A stretch of 64,000 nucleotides of DNA from Acetispira formosa (nom. nud.) (GCA_023525915.1 CP026657.1:1302001-1366000), one strand, 5' to 3'; shown: positions 8,414-18,727, numbered from the stretch's first letter. A program made the numbers and translations. Notes: generated by a model not told the origin, from the letters alone.

Positions 8414-9311
8414 AGCAATACCTCACTAGCTGACCCAAGCCGGCCAGCCGTCATTAATATTGATTCAGGAAAAATTCCAGATGAAAAAACGAAACAAACG
8501 CTTCAGATTTAAAAGTTGTCTCACTATATACCATTTTCCCCAGGTGAATCAATAGCTCCCGGCTGCTAATTTCGCCAAAAACTGGTTAATTTCGCCGCGC
8601 GGCCGAATAGTTATAATAAATACTTAAATATCAATGCGTTATAAACTACAGATCATAAATTCAGCCTCTTTTTTAAGAGCCTGCTCGTTGATCATGGAAA
8701 AACATGGGTTCTCTCATCAATATGCACTCTTCTGTGAAATCGGAATAAACGGCATATTCCAATCAGGCCTTTATAAAAATTTTAATAGTCGCATACCGAA
8801 ACATTGCTATTATCCAATTGAATGTATTGACATAAAAAGCATAAACCTTTGTATGTTAATCAGGATAAGCTGAAATCATTATCATCTGCGGTTAGTTAAA
8901 GCGCCAGATATAAAAAATAAATAATGACCATCAAAACAAACAAAGACAAACAATGCAAAATATAATTTCAATTGTACCAGTAAATATAAAATAAATTGAA
9001 AACATTATTTATAATGATAACACAATTAAATCAACAATAGTCAATTTTAAATTGTATAAGAAAAAAATAACAATGTCGGCCATCTCCCCACCCATAGCAA
9101 CACGACCCTGGAGATAAGTGGAGACGGCCGGAGTGCAGGCGGATTGTAAGATTAATTGGGATTAGCATTATCAGGAATCGGGGCGTGGTGTTGCGGGCTT
9201 AATTCATGATGGCAGAGCTTTGCTGAAGCTGGAAGAGAAGAATGCGCAATTTTTTCCTATTCCGCCATGCCCGTGATGGTCTATAACTGTCATTGAAACA
9301 GGAGGCTCACC
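8414..9311. other. AT-rich gene-free stretch
   Basis: Roughly 8460-9080 is clearly richer in A/T than the rest of the window, with runs such as AATAAATAATGACC. I see no convincing gene: the one 79-codon frame (8634-8873) has no ribosome binding site and no recognisable sequence. No strong palindrome like those elsewhere is present. The last 50 bases hold the AGGAGG site of the next gene. Confidence 0.6.
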
Positions 9312-10190
9312 ATGACCGGCGGCAGAAAAATATGGCACTTTTACGCGCTTCTGACGATTTTTTTATGGGCATCGGCCTATGTCTATACCAAGGTGGCTCT
9401 GGCGGCTTTTTCACCAGGCCCATTGGGCTTTCTCCGCTGCGCGGCGGCACTTGCCGCTCTGGTGGTTATCTGCTTCGTAAAGAAAGCCGCCCCGCCCCCT
9501 CTCAGCTTGAAAACCACGGGCTTGTTCATCTTATCCGGCGCGGCCGGATTTTCAGTCTATCTCTATCTTTTCAATAATGGCGCAGGTCTTCTGACCGCTT
9601 CCGCCAGTTGCCTTATTATCTCGACCGCACCCGTAATAACGGCCCTGGGGGGTTTCATTATTTACCGGGAAAAATTCCCCCCCCTGGCCTGGGCGGCCAT
9701 GGCGGTGGAATTCGGCGGCATAATGGTGATGACTATGAAAGGCGGTCCGCTGACCCTGAATTCAGGTCTGGCCTGGATGCTCGGCGCGGCCCTGGCCATC
9801 AGCGCCTATAACCTCATTCAGAGGGCCGCCAGCCGCTCTCATTCCGCCCTGATGGCCACCACAGCCGCCTTTCTGACCGGCACAGCCATGCTCTCATTTT
9901 ACTCGCGGCAGGCAGTCAGAGAGCTGGCCCAGGCCTCAGCCGGTCAAATTGCGGTGGTGATCTTTCTGGGCCTCGGCCCCAGCGCCGCCGCCTATCTGGC
10001 CTGGACTAAAGCCCTGGCCTTGTCTGACAAGCCCGGCGCGGTGGCCAACTATATGTTTCTGACGCCTTTCGTGGCCACGGTTCTGGGCTATTTGATCATC
10101 AATGAAAAGCCGGACACCGCCACCCTGACCGGTGGAGCCATAATTCTGTCCGGTCTGGGTCTGTTCAATTTCGCGGCGCGTCAGAAGTGA
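9312..10190 (+). CDS. EamA/DMT family permease
   Basis: A 292-aa inner-membrane protein with about ten hydrophobic helices in two EamA repeats. It begins FYALLTIFLWASAYVYTKVAL, has SASCLIISTAPVITALGGFI in the first half and ANYMFLTPFVATVLGYLIINEKP in the second. The family exports metabolites or amino acids; the substrate here cannot be read from the sequence. AGGAGG lies 6 bases before the ATG. It converges with and overlaps an AraC regulator by 10 bases. Two other EamA genes (42986, 44049) are in the window and share the general pattern. Confidence 0.9.
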   Translation: MTGGRKIWHFYALLTIFLWASAYVYTKVALAAFSPGPLGFLRCAAALAALVVICFVKKAAPPPLSLKTTGLFILSGAAGFSVYLYLFNNGAGLLTASASCLIISTAPVITALGGFIIYREKFPPLAWAAMAVEFGGIMVMTMKGGPLTLNSGLAWMLGAALAISAYNLIQRAASRSHSALMATTAAFLTGTAMLSFYSRQAVRELAQASAGQIAVVIFLGLGPSAAAYLAWTKALALSDKPGAVANYMFLTPFVATVLGYLIINEKPDTATLTGGAIILSGLGLFNFAARQK

Positions 10191-10906
10191 TGAAGAGATT
10201 TTATATAATCGCGGGGAGAGAGGCCTACCACTTTTTTAAAATAGCGATCCAAATGACTCTGATCATAAAAGCCGGTTTCCAGGGCCACATCGGCAATAGA
10301 GAGGCGGTCAGACAAAAGCGCCCTGGCCAGCTTGACCCGGCGGCGCAAAAGATACTGGTGCGGCGTCAGGCCGGTATCACGCCGGAAAAGGCGGATGAAA
10401 TGAAAGCGGCTGGATTGGGCGGCCGGGGAATCGCTGCCGCTTTCCACTTCTTCAAGCCAGCGGGCAACAGAGACAGAGGCGGGCAGCTGAAAGAGCCGAT
10501 TGAAGTCTGTCTTCCTGAGGGCCTGGCCGAGCCGGGCGGCATCGTCGGCTGAAAGACTGCCACACTCTTTCAGCCGGTCGATTTCTTCAAAGCACAACTT
10601 CTGAATTTCAGCGGCCGGATAGCTTTCAACAAACTCCCGCCGCAGACACAGGGACACCAAGTCATAACCACAATCATATGAGGCGCTATGGCGGCGACAA
10701 GGCGCTGTCAGATAAACCTCACCCGCGCCATATGACCGCTCACCGCCCGCGGTTTTAATATTGACCTGTCCGGCGCGGACTAAAGTGAGGGTAACCGTCG
10801 AAAGGTGAACATGGCAGGCAATATCCAGGCGCGAGCCGGAGGAAAAAACGAACTCCAGCCCGGTTTCATCCGATATACGAAAGGTCAGTTCCCCCGACAC
10901 ATTCAC
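10181..10906 (-). CDS. AraC-family transcriptional regulator
   Basis: 241 aa. The N-terminal half is cupin-like (VTLTLVRAGQVNIKTAGGERSY, GEVYLTAPCRRHSASYDCGY), resembling AraC-type ligand pockets. The C-terminal half holds two helix-turn-helix motifs: FIRLFRRDTGLTPHQYLLRR and LSIADVALETGFYDQSHLDR, then YFKKVVGLSPRDY, the AraC signature. The GTG start at 10906 is the longest choice and its ribosome site is weak. It converges on the EamA gene, which may be its target, though that is only a neighbourhood guess. The next gene, ltaE, lies 16 bases upstream in the same direction. Confidence 0.9.
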   Translation of the reverse strand: MNVSGELTFRISDETGLEFVFSSGSRLDIACHVHLSTVTLTLVRAGQVNIKTAGGERSYGAGEVYLTAPCRRHSASYDCGYDLVSLCLRREFVESYPAAEIQKLCFEEIDRLKECGSLSADDAARLGQALRKTDFNRLFQLPASVSVARWLEEVESGSDSPAAQSSRFHFIRLFRRDTGLTPHQYLLRRRVKLARALLSDRLSIADVALETGFYDQSHLDRYFKKVVGLSPRDYIKSLHHF

Positions 10907-10922
10907 ACCTTGCCGACCAGCC

Positions 10923-11963
10923 TCAGCACTTCAAAGCGGCGGTGTATTCTCGAAAAGCACTGATAAACCTGTCCACACCATCGGCGGTTATGTCATGATG
11001 AGTCACCAGCCTGTACCAGCCGTCTGAAGCACCGGAGACTTTTATGCCCCTGTCCGACATGAAAGCGATGAAAGCCTGATCATCAAAGCCCTTAATGTCG
11101 TGTTGCCAGAAGACCATATTAATTTTCACCCTGTCGTCCGCCACCGTGATATTCCTTTCACCGGCCAGAAGTGAGGCCAGCCGCCGGGCATTTTCATGGT
11201 CTTCCTTCAAACGGCCAATCATGCTCTTCAGGGAAATCAAACCGCAGGCGGCCAGCACACCGGCCTGCCTCATCCCCCCGCCCAGCACCTTGCGGCAGCG
11301 ACGCACCTCATCGATGAAGGAAGCGTTGCCGCACACCATCGAACCCACCGGGGCACACAATCCTTTGGACAGGCAAAAAGCCACCGAATCCGCATAGGCG
11401 GCCAGGTCGGCAGCTGAACAGTCCAGCGCGGCGGCGGCATTGAAAAGCCTGGCGCCATCAAGATGCACCTTCAGTCCATGTTCTTTGGCCGCCTCACTGG
11501 CCCCCTTCATCACTTCCAGCGGCACCACATCACCGTTGCTGAGCGCGTTCTCCAGGCACAAAAGGGTGGTTCTGGGAAAATGAAGGTTGCCCTTGGCGCG
11601 AACCAAACGATGCACATCTTCCGCGTATATGCGTCCATCCGCATTATCGGCCAGGGCGGCGCTGACCCCGGAGAGCCGGGCCGGTCCTCCGCCCTCATAG
11701 TAATAGATATGGCTGTGCGCGCCCGCGATTATTTCATCGCCCGGCCGGGTGTGGGCCATGATGGAGGCCTGATTGGCCATTGTCCCGGTAGGCACGAAGA
11801 CCGCCGCCTCTTTTCCCAGCATTCCGGCGGCCACTTCCTCCAGCCGGTTCACAGTGGGGTCGTCTCCGTAAACGTCGTCGCCGACTTCCGCCCGGCTCAT
11901 AGCCTGCCGCATCTCATCAGTGGGCTGGGTTACGGTATCGCTTCTGAGATCGATGGTCTTCAT
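10923..11963 (-). CDS. ltaE: Low-specificity L-threonine aldolase
   Basis: 346 aa, a fold-type I PLP enzyme. The start [20 protein letters not shown] is the family hallmark, followed by [16 protein letters not shown]. The PLP lysine is in [18 protein letters not shown], and [11 protein letters not shown] is the Asp that contacts the pyridine ring. It cleaves threonine or allo-threonine to glycine and acetaldehyde. GAGGTGAG stands just before the ATG. The AraC gene follows in the same direction 16 bases on, so the two may be cotranscribed. Confidence 0.94.
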   Translation of the reverse strand: MKTIDLRSDTVTQPTDEMRQAMSRAEVGDDVYGDDPTVNRLEEVAAGMLGKEAAVFVPTGTMANQASIMAHTRPGDEIIAGAHSHIYYYEGGGPARLSGVSAALADNADGRIYAEDVHRLVRAKGNLHFPRTTLLCLENALSNGDVVPLEVMKGASEAAKEHGLKVHLDGARLFNAAAALDCSAADLAAYADSVAFCLSKGLCAPVGSMVCGNASFIDEVRRCRKVLGGGMRQAGVLAACGLISLKSMIGRLKEDHENARRLASLLAGERNITVADDRVKINMVFWQHDIKGFDDQAFIAFMSDRGIKVSGASDGWYRLVTHHDITADGVDRFISAFREYTAALKC

Positions 11964-12047
11964 TTCTCACCTCGAAAAAAGCCGGTAATAATACCAAAGC
12001 TTATGTTTTTGAAATTATGTTATAATATCAAATTGGTAATTTGTTTA

Positions 12048-12104
12048 CCGACGCACCTTCAACCTGCCCTGAACAGAAAGCAGCCAGTGCGTTCAAGTGT
12101 ATCG
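12048..12104 (+). repeat. 57-bp element (family F), copy 2, in the corA leader
   Basis: Starts CCGACGCAC, contains AACCTGCCCTGAACAG and CAGTGCG, and ends AGTGTATCG. It is exactly 57 bp and lies 38 bases before the corA ATG. A TATAAT at 12021-12026 lies just upstream, so the element is probably transcribed as part of the 5' leader. Confidence 0.8.
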
Positions 12105-12142
12105 TAAATAATTATTATACACCAATTGCGGAGTTATGCGAA

Positions 12143-13078
12143 ATGCTTACCGCCTACAAATTTTCCGACCGGCTGATAACGCTTTGCCAGCCCTCCGATT
12201 CACCGGACTGGATTGATCTGGCCGAGCCAGCCGACAGTGAATTAAAGCTGGTTGAGGAGCGCTATCAGCTGCCCGCCTGGTTTCTGACCGATCCGCTCGA
12301 CCCGCGCGAGCGCCCCCGCGTCGATCAGGATGGTGAATGTGTGCTTCTGGTCATCCGCCTGTCCTATCATTCCGCCGAGCCGGACGGCCCGCATTTTAAG
12401 ACCGTTCCGGTGGGCGTGATTATTGCCAAAAACATAGTCGTAACCATCTGTGCCCGGCCGGATCTGGTTTCCAGCCACATGAAGAGTCTGTACAGCCGCA
12501 AGCGTGATTGGAGCTGTGTGCGGCTGGCTTTCGGGCTTTTTTATGTGGCCGGGACAGGTTTTATCGACAATCTTGAATCAATGGAGGCGGAAGCCAACCG
12601 TTCTGAAGCGCGTCTTCGCCAATCCACCCGCAACGAAGAAATCCTGACTATTCTGAGCATTGAAAAGTCGCTGATCAACCTCACCACGGCCCTGAAATCC
12701 AATCATGCCCTGATGGAAAAATTCCAGCGTCCTGACCCACTGGGCCTGACCCTGACCCATGAGGAGCGTGACCTTCTGGACGACGCCATGACGGAAAATC
12801 AGCAGGCCATTTTCATGGCCGACATATTCGGCCAGGTGCTCTCCACGCTCAGTGACGCCTTTGGCACCATCATATCCAACAATCTGAACAAGATAATGAA
12901 ATTCCTGGCTGGAGTGACCATAGTTCTGACCATCCCGATGATAGTGGCGGGATTTTACGGCATGAACGTACAGTTGCCGGGCGCCTCACCGCACACGGCC
13001 TTTTGGGCCATCTGTGTTTTCTGTCTGGCCCTGATGCTCCTGGTCAGCCTCCTCTTCTCCAAAAAAGACTGGTTCTAG
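12143..13078 (+). CDS. corA: CorA-type magnesium/divalent cation transporter
   Basis: 311 aa from ATG 12143, chosen because GGAG lies 8 bases upstream; a longer TTG frame from 12041 would translate the 57-bp repeat. The N-terminal cytoplasmic domain and a long helix (ESMEAEANRSEARLRQSTRN) precede two C-terminal membrane helices. The pore motif is FYGMNVQLPG, the GMN signature between the helices, and the tail ends SKKDWF. Family members pass Mg2+ or other divalent ions as pentamers. The stop codon is directly followed by a family B repeat. It stands alone, divergent from ltaE. Confidence 0.93.
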   Translation: MLTAYKFSDRLITLCQPSDSPDWIDLAEPADSELKLVEERYQLPAWFLTDPLDPRERPRVDQDGECVLLVIRLSYHSAEPDGPHFKTVPVGVIIAKNIVVTICARPDLVSSHMKSLYSRKRDWSCVRLAFGLFYVAGTGFIDNLESMEAEANRSEARLRQSTRNEEILTILSIEKSLINLTTALKSNHALMEKFQRPDPLGLTLTHEERDLLDDAMTENQQAIFMADIFGQVLSTLSDAFGTIISNNLNKIMKFLAGVTIVLTIPMIVAGFYGMNVQLPGASPHTAFWAICVFCLALMLLVSLLFSKKDWF

Positions 13079-13197
13079 CCAGGGCGGAGCCCTGGACCCA
13101 CGGATGCTCACGCATCCTTCGTCTAGGTGGGCCTTTCCCGTAATCGTTAGTTACGGCGGCCATCATCGTATTAAGAGCGTTGCCCCCTTGGCTATGA
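13079..13197 (+). repeat. Stop-abutting repeat (family B), copy 2
   Basis: Starts on the very next base after the corA TAG with CCAGGGCGGAGCCCTGG, then GGATGC/GCATCC, GTCTAGG, CCTTTCCCGTAAT and the core GGCGGCCATCATCGTATTAA with a GCCCCCTTGGCTATG tail. Confidence 0.9.
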
Positions 13198-13322
13198 GGC
13201 AGGTTTGGTAAGCATGGGGGAATTCGAAATCATAACTTGCAAACAGTGCCGCGTTTAGCCTGCCCGCGCGGCCCAAACAGGTGATATGAATGTTGATGAC
13301 ATTATTCGCCAGCGGAGGATTT

Positions 13323-13916
13323 ATGAAAAAAGAACTTGATGGAACAGCTTTGAACCAATTGTTTCTGGAGGCCCATACCTTCAACAAATTCACTGACCAA
13401 CCGGTGGCTGATGACACCATCAAAAAAATATATGATCTTCTGAAATGGGGGCCTACCGCTGTCAACTGTCAGCCGGGCCGCTATGTTTTTGTGAAGAGCC
13501 AGGAAGGCAAAGCCAGGCTCGCGCCCGCCCTGTCGGAGGGCAACGTCGCCAAAGTCAACGCCGCGCCGGTGACGGTGATCGTCGCCGTGGACAGCCGGTT
13601 CTATGACCATCTGCCCGAACAGTGGACGGCCTATGACGCCCGCAAACCCTTTGCCGACGACGCTGCCGCCGCCCAGACGGTCGGGTTCCGCAACGGCACC
13701 CTGGAAGGGGCTTATCTGATTTTAGCCGCCAGAGCCCTGGGCCTGGATGCTGGGCCGATGTCGGGCTTCAGCAATGCCAAAGTGGACGCGGAGTTTTTCC
13801 CGGACGGTCGGTTCAAATCCAACTTCCTGGTCAACCTTGGTTATGGCGTAGCTGAAGGCGGCTATTACCCGCGCGGGCCGCGTTTGACTTTCGATGATGC
13901 GGCCACCATTATTTAA
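13323..13916 (+). CDS. Nitroreductase family protein, RutE/HadB-like
   Basis: 197 aa from ATG 13323, which has GGAGG 4-8 bases upstream. Features include the NFKFTD-type opening FNKFTDQPVADDTIKKIYDL, KWGPTAVNCQPGRYVFV (an FMN-contact loop), NGTLEGAYLILAARALGLD and GPMSGFSNAKVDAEFF. This pattern fits the malonic semialdehyde reductase RutE / YdfG-associated branch of FMN nitroreductases. A generic nitro- or enone-reductase role is also possible, since no rut genes are nearby. It ends at a strong bidirectional terminator. Confidence 0.86.
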   Translation: MKKELDGTALNQLFLEAHTFNKFTDQPVADDTIKKIYDLLKWGPTAVNCQPGRYVFVKSQEGKARLAPALSEGNVAKVNAAPVTVIVAVDSRFYDHLPEQWTAYDARKPFADDAAAAQTVGFRNGTLEGAYLILAARALGLDAGPMSGFSNAKVDAEFFPDGRFKSNFLVNLGYGVAEGGYYPRGPRLTFDDAATII

Positions 13917-13930
13917 CACCCTGCCCCGGT

Positions 13931-13965
13931 TATCAGAAAAGCGGCCAATGACCGCTTTTCTGATA
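13931..13965. terminator. Bidirectional terminator
   Basis: A perfect 14-bp stem, TATCAGAAAAGCGG (13931-13944) with CCGCTTTTCTGATA (13952-13965), has a 7-nt loop. A/T runs within both arms let it act in both directions between the convergent nitroreductase and outer-membrane channel genes. Confidence 0.85.
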
Positions 13966-13984
13966 TTTCAAGCTTATCCTTCCA

Positions 13985-15382
13985 TTATATATACTCACCT
14001 ATGTCCGCCCTGTCCACATATCGCCCGGCCATGGCCTTGTAAATCATATTCTCATAATTGACAGTCTGATAACGGCTGTTGAGCATCGAAAGGCGGGACG
14101 AATTGGCCGTGTTCAGCGCACCCAGCCAATCGGACAATTCCCCGGCCCCGCTCGTATAGCGGTCGCGGTAATAGGAACTGATCTTCAGGTCGTAGACATA
14201 TTTTTTCTCAGTATTGGTGAGTGAAGTCCTGGCCTGGCGATAAGTGTAATACCAGGTGTCGACCTCATTGAGGGCGGTGGTGAGGGCCTGTTCGAAATCA
14301 AGGCGGGTGGTTTCAAAATCAGCTTCGGAAATACGCAGGTTCCAGCGAACCCGGTTCCAATCCAGAAACGGCAGACTGATTGAAACAGCTCCGCTGGCCA
14401 CTGGATTATCGAAAGCCGAACCCAGATTCGCGCCGGAGGAACCCAGGGCTGAACTGAGAGTTATTGAGGGCAGCCAGGCTTTTTCCGCCTCGGAGACATT
14501 TTTGAAAGCCTTTTGAATCCTGAACTCCGCCGCTTTCAAATCCGGGCGGTTGGCCAGCACCGACAAGGGCACATTCAAATCAACGCCGGGCAGTTCGAAA
14601 CCTATCAGAGTTATGCCGCCCAGGTCCAGCGGTTCAGTCGGCTTCAGGTTCAGAAGATCACGCAAGGTCTGCTCAACATTCTTACGCTGGGTCAAAAGGT
14701 CTGAAAGATTATTCTCAGCCGAAAGAAGCGACTGCTGGGCCTGGGCCACCTCAACGGAGGCGACTTTGCCCACGTCATATTTCACCCTGATTTTTTCAGC
14801 TATGGAGCGGTAATTTTTAATGCTGTCTTCAGTGGCAATGATAGCGTCGTTGAGATAGGCCAGATTATAATATGAATCCACCACACTGCCTATCAGAGCC
14901 AGACGGGCCGCCTCGCGGTCTTCCAGCGTAGCCTGATATTCCCACTTGCTGGCGCTGACCGAATCCGCCACCTTCTGCCACAAATCCAGTTCATAGCTGA
15001 TCCGCAGATCACCGCCGACGGATACATTCGAATTGACGTGTTCACTGATATTGCGGCTGGCCGAGCCGTCCAGACTGCCGGAGAAGGAGGGCACCAGATC
15101 GGCCCCAATCAGGCGGGCCTGATAGAGGGCGCGATTGACGCTGATGGCGGCTTTGGCCAGATCGATGTTATTGCGGAGCGCCTGATCGACAAGGCGATCC
15201 AGCCGCGGATCGTTGTAAATTTTCCACCATTGGGGATCGAGCCGATAGCGGTTCTGAACGGATTCATTATATTCCAAACGTTCCTTCAGATCCTTTTCCG
15301 GCAGCGAAACCGTGGCACAGCCCGCAGCCAAAGATACGGTAAAAATTAAAATCAGCAGTTTTATTATGGTGACGGGTCGCAT
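13985..15382 (-). CDS. TolC/NodT-family outer-membrane efflux lipoprotein
   Basis: 465 aa with a lipoprotein signal ending in the lipobox LAAGC. Two OEP repeats follow, with long coiled-coil helices (EVAQAQQSLLSAENNLSDLL; FETTRLDFEQALTTALNEVD) and the beta-strand segment DLRISYELDLWQKV. It forms the outer-membrane duct for an ABC or RND pump. It lies downstream of macA-macB on the same strand, so it most likely completes a MacAB-type tripartite exporter. GGGAG sits 5 bases before the ATG. A family B repeat separates it from macB. Confidence 0.92.
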   Translation of the reverse strand: MRPVTIIKLLILIFTVSLAAGCATVSLPEKDLKERLEYNESVQNRYRLDPQWWKIYNDPRLDRLVDQALRNNIDLAKAAISVNRALYQARLIGADLVPSFSGSLDGSASRNISEHVNSNVSVGGDLRISYELDLWQKVADSVSASKWEYQATLEDREAARLALIGSVVDSYYNLAYLNDAIIATEDSIKNYRSIAEKIRVKYDVGKVASVEVAQAQQSLLSAENNLSDLLTQRKNVEQTLRDLLNLKPTEPLDLGGITLIGFELPGVDLNVPLSVLANRPDLKAAEFRIQKAFKNVSEAEKAWLPSITLSSALGSSGANLGSAFDNPVASGAVSISLPFLDWNRVRWNLRISEADFETTRLDFEQALTTALNEVDTWYYTYRQARTSLTNTEKKYVYDLKISSYYRDRYTSGAGELSDWLGALNTANSSRLSMLNSRYQTVNYENMIYKAMAGRYVDRADIGEYI

Positions 15383-15430
15383 TATATCTCCCGATCTTCC
15401 GGCCAGCGGCCATATTATATATACATCATC

Positions 15431-15537
15431 ATAGCCAAGGGGGCACCGCTCTTAATACGATGATGGCCGCCGTAACGAACTATTACGGGAAAGGGCCACC
15501 CAGACATAGCCCCGTGCGGGCCACGCACACACGCACA
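15431..15537 (-). repeat. Stop-abutting repeat (family B), copy 3
   Basis: Read on the minus strand it starts right after the macB stop with the alternative end module GTGCGTGGCCCGCACGGGG, then GTCTGGG, TTTCCCGTAAT and the core GGCGGCCATCATCGTATTAA with GCCCCCTTGGCTATG. It fills the gap between macB and the TolC-like gene. Confidence 0.88.
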
Positions 15538-17493
15538 TTAATCGCGCGAGAGGGCTTCGATGGGGTTTAGCATTGAGGCGCGGCGGGCGGGCATGAAACC
15601 GAAAGCCACGCCTATCAGCGTCGAACATCCCAAAGCCAGTATTATCGGCCCGCTGGAAAAGGACATGTTGAAATCCGCGCTGATGGTGTTGAAGATGAAA
15701 CCCACCAGATACGAACCCAGAATACCCATGAAGCCCCCAATCATGCAGATTACCACCGCCTCAATAAGAAACTGCTCCATTATGTTGAAACGGCGCGCCC
15801 CTATGGCCATGCGCACCCCGATTTCCCGCGTCCGCTCAGTCACCGATACCAGCATGATGTTCATAACCCCGATGCCGCCCACCACCAGCGATATAAAGGC
15901 AATGCTCGATATCAGAATGGTCATGGTCTGGCTGGTGCTCTCAATGGTCTTTTTAATGCTGTCCGTATTCTGGGTGAAAAAATCCTTGCGGCCGTGCTTG
16001 ACCGTGAGAAGGCTGGTGATATTCTTTTCGGCCACCTGGGAATCAACTGAATCAGTTACCTTGACTATTATGGAACTGATGTGATGATCACCCGTTATTT
16101 TACTCATAACCGTGGTGTAGGGGGACCAGAGGCTGAGTTGGTCGGACGGGCCGAACATGGCGTTCTGCGGCTGGGTGACCCCGATGACGACCAGAGGCTG
16201 CCGCCGGAAATTGATCACCTGCCCCAGAGGATTCTGCCCGTTGGGAAAGAGCTTGTTGCGCGTGTTGGGATCGATCACCACTACAGAGGCCACATCCCTC
16301 ACGTCACTTTTGGTGAAGAGACGGCCGCTGTCTATTTTCAGGCCGCGCACGTCAAAAAACTGCTCCCCTACCCCGCTGAGACTGGCGGTGAGGGTCTGGT
16401 TGCCAAAAACCAGATTGCCGGAGGTGGAAGTGTTGGGCGTGGCGCTGTCCAGATAGCTTTGCTGGGCCAGAAGATCCGAATCCGAGACGGTCAGGGTGCG
16501 GACGCGGCCGCTTTGGCGATCGCCAAAGCCGGTGCCGGGATAGATGTTGATGGTATTAGTGCCCATGGAACTGATGTTTTCCATGATGCGCTCCTGCGAG
16601 CCGCGCCCCAGCGCCACCACCGAGACCACGGAGGCAATGCCGATGATGATGCCCAGCATGGTCAGGAGCGAACGGAGCTTGTGGGCCGTAATGGCTTGCA
16701 CCGACATCTTAAACGATTCCAGGAACTGGTCGCGCAGATAGGTGAAGGTTGAGCGGGGCATATCAACGGGGTTGTGGTAACTGGAATCCGCGCTCTCCGC
16801 GTTTTTCCTGGTGTCGGAAATGATGAGGCCGTCCTTGATCTCGATGACCCGCTCCGCGTATGAGGCGATGTGCTGATCGTGGGTGACCAGGATGATGGTA
16901 TGCCCTTCCCGGTGAAGGTCTTTCAAAATGTCCATCACCACTTCGCCGCTTTTGGAATCCAGAGCGCCGGTGGGTTCGTCGGCCAGAATTATTTCGCCGC
17001 CGTTCATCAGGGCGCGGGCAATACTGACCCTCTGCTGCTGCCCGCCGGAAAGCTGATTGGGCCGGTTAACCAGCTTGTCGCTGAGGCCCAGGCGGTCCAG
17101 AAGCGATTTGGAGCGGGCGCTCCTGGCCTTGCTGTCCACCCCGGCGTAAACGGCCGGGAGGGCCACATTATCCAGGGCCGACAAGGTGCTTAGAAGATTG
17201 TAGCGCTGAAAAATGAAGCCGAGTTTCATACCGCGAAGCTGGGCCAGTTCGTTGGGGCTGAGCCCCTCGGCGTTAACTCCGTCGATTTTGTATTGGCCGG
17301 AAGTGGGCGTATCCAGACAGCCCAGAATGTTCATCAGGGTGGACTTGCCGGAACCGGACTGGCCGATAATGGCCACGAAATCGCCCTTCTGAATATCAAG
17401 GTCAATATCCTTCAGCACATGGACGCGGTTATCGCCCTCACCGAAATATTTATTGATCTTTCTTATTTCAATGATATTCACGCCCGGCCTCAC
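15538..17493 (-). CDS. macB: MacB-type ABC exporter, ATPase fused to permease
   Basis: 651 aa. The N-terminal ATPase has Walker [16 protein letters not shown], signature [15 protein letters not shown] and Walker [14 protein letters not shown] with the H-loop LVTHD. It is followed by a helix at about 270, a large periplasmic domain (about 300-520) and three C-terminal helices with the MacB/FtsX-like stretch [17 protein letters not shown]. This is the inner-membrane engine of macrolide, toxin or lipoprotein-type export. It starts at GTG 17493, overlapping the macA stop by 3 bases. Actual substrate is unknown. Confidence 0.95.
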   Translation of the reverse strand: MRPGVNIIEIRKINKYFGEGDNRVHVLKDIDLDIQKGDFVAIIGQSGSGKSTLMNILGCLDTPTSGQYKIDGVNAEGLSPNELAQLRGMKLGFIFQRYNLLSTLSALDNVALPAVYAGVDSKARSARSKSLLDRLGLSDKLVNRPNQLSGGQQQRVSIARALMNGGEIILADEPTGALDSKSGEVVMDILKDLHREGHTIILVTHDQHIASYAERVIEIKDGLIISDTRKNAESADSSYHNPVDMPRSTFTYLRDQFLESFKMSVQAITAHKLRSLLTMLGIIIGIASVVSVVALGRGSQERIMENISSMGTNTINIYPGTGFGDRQSGRVRTLTVSDSDLLAQQSYLDSATPNTSTSGNLVFGNQTLTASLSGVGEQFFDVRGLKIDSGRLFTKSDVRDVASVVVIDPNTRNKLFPNGQNPLGQVINFRRQPLVVIGVTQPQNAMFGPSDQLSLWSPYTTVMSKITGDHHISSIIVKVTDSVDSQVAEKNITSLLTVKHGRKDFFTQNTDSIKKTIESTSQTMTILISSIAFISLVVGGIGVMNIMLVSVTERTREIGVRMAIGARRFNIMEQFLIEAVVICMIGGFMGILGSYLVGFIFNTISADFNMSFSSGPIILALGCSTLIGVAFGFMPARRASMLNPIEALSRD

Positions 17494-18680
17494 ATTCTCA
17501 TGCCGCCCCGCGAGCGGAAGTTGGCCCCGGCGGCCATTTCAGCGGCCGTCATCTGGGCGGCCACCACTTCGTCGTCTTCCTTCAGCCCCTCCAGCACTTC
17601 GGTGTTCATATTGTCGGAAATGCCAACCTGAATTTCGCGCTCAACCGGCTTGCGGCCACGGCCGGAACCTTCCATAACCTGCACAAAGGCCCGCCCCTGA
17701 ATGTTGGTGATGGCAATGGATGGAACAATCAGCACGTCTTTGGCGTCGGCCACATTAATGACGTTCTGGGTGGTCATGCCGATGCGGAGGGTGCCGTCAT
17801 CATTGGGCACCACCAATTTGCCATAATAATAAATGGCTGTGCCGTCGTCGGTTGAGCCGGTGTAGCTGCCGTCGGTCAGGGTGGTCAGGCCCGGATCGAC
17901 CGATTTGAGGGTGCCTCTGAAAGTCCGATCCGGCTCGGAAAGAATGGCATAGCTGACCTCCATGCCCGGCTTGACTTTGGTTACGTCACCTTCGGAAATC
18001 TGCATCTTGATTTCCATCTGGCTCAAATCAGCCACCTGAACGATGGTCGGCGTGGTCTGATTGGCGTTGACGGTCTGCCCCTCTTCCACCGGAACGGAAA
18101 CAACCGTGCCGTTCAAGGGGGCGGAAATTTTCGTGTAGCCAAGATTGGTTTCAGCGGTGTTGACAGAAATGCGGGTCTGGGCTATCAGGGAGTTGGTCTC
18201 ATCCACCGCCGCTTGAGCCTGGGCCAGGGTGTTCTTGAAATTTTCCAGACTTTCATCGGAAGAGGCGTCGCGGCGCTTCAGCTTCAATTCACGATTGTAT
18301 TGAGTCTGGGCGATTTTCAAAGCCACTTCGCGCGAAACCAATTGCGATTCATAGGTGCTCAGTTTGGCCTTGTTGATCTCCAGATCATTTTGCTGAGTGG
18401 TGGAATCAATTTCCGCGATGAGGTCGCCCTTTTTGACCTCCTGCCCGACCTGAACCATCAGTTTTTCAATCTGGCCCGAAACCTGGGCGCCCACACTGAC
18501 CAACTGCACCGCCGCCACCTCACCAGTAGCGTTAACTGTTTTGGTGATATTGCCCTTGCGTACCTTTTCAGTTAAATAACTGACATCATCGGCCGTACCC
18601 GGCGAGGACAAGGCGATAACGATCAACACCAGCAAGATCAAACCCATGAGGGGTGCTATAATCTTAAGTTTTCTTTGCAT
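17490..18680 (-). CDS. macA: MacA-type periplasmic adaptor
   Basis: The start at ATG 18680 has AGGA 6 bases upstream; another ATG lies two codons earlier. One N-terminal anchor (LKIIAPLMGLILLVLIVIAL) is followed by the lipoyl/biotinyl half-motif GEVAAVQLVSVGAQVSGQIE, a coiled-coil hairpin (AKLSTYESQLVSREVALK, LAQAQAAVDETNSLIAQ), the second lipoyl half GYTKISAPLNGTVVSVPVEE and beta-barrel segments. It links MacB to the outer-membrane channel. The C-terminus is Gly/Arg/Met-rich ([10 protein letters not shown]). It is the first gene of macA-macB-tolC. Confidence 0.94.
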   Translation of the reverse strand: MQRKLKIIAPLMGLILLVLIVIALSSPGTADDVSYLTEKVRKGNITKTVNATGEVAAVQLVSVGAQVSGQIEKLMVQVGQEVKKGDLIAEIDSTTQQNDLEINKAKLSTYESQLVSREVALKIAQTQYNRELKLKRRDASSDESLENFKNTLAQAQAAVDETNSLIAQTRISVNTAETNLGYTKISAPLNGTVVSVPVEEGQTVNANQTTPTIVQVADLSQMEIKMQISEGDVTKVKPGMEVSYAILSEPDRTFRGTLKSVDPGLTTLTDGSYTGSTDDGTAIYYYGKLVVPNDDGTLRIGMTTQNVINVADAKDVLIVPSIAITNIQGRAFVQVMEGSGRGRKPVEREIQVGISDNMNTEVLEGLKEDDEVVAAQMTAAEMAAGANFRSRGGMRM

Positions 18681-18697
18681 GATCATCCTGTTTTCTT

Positions 18698-18727
18698 AAT
18701 ATAGGGATCGATGACTCTATATTTCAA
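18698..18727 (-). promoter_or_regulatory. Candidate promoter for macA
   Basis: On the minus strand TTGAAA (18727-18722) and TATATT (18703-18698) are 18 bases apart and lie just before the macA ribosome site. Match quality is moderate. Confidence 0.4.

Noticed and set aside
8634-8873. A 79-codon small protein in the AT-rich region
   Set aside because: No ribosome site upstream, no family resemblance, and AT-rich composition like its non-coding surroundings.
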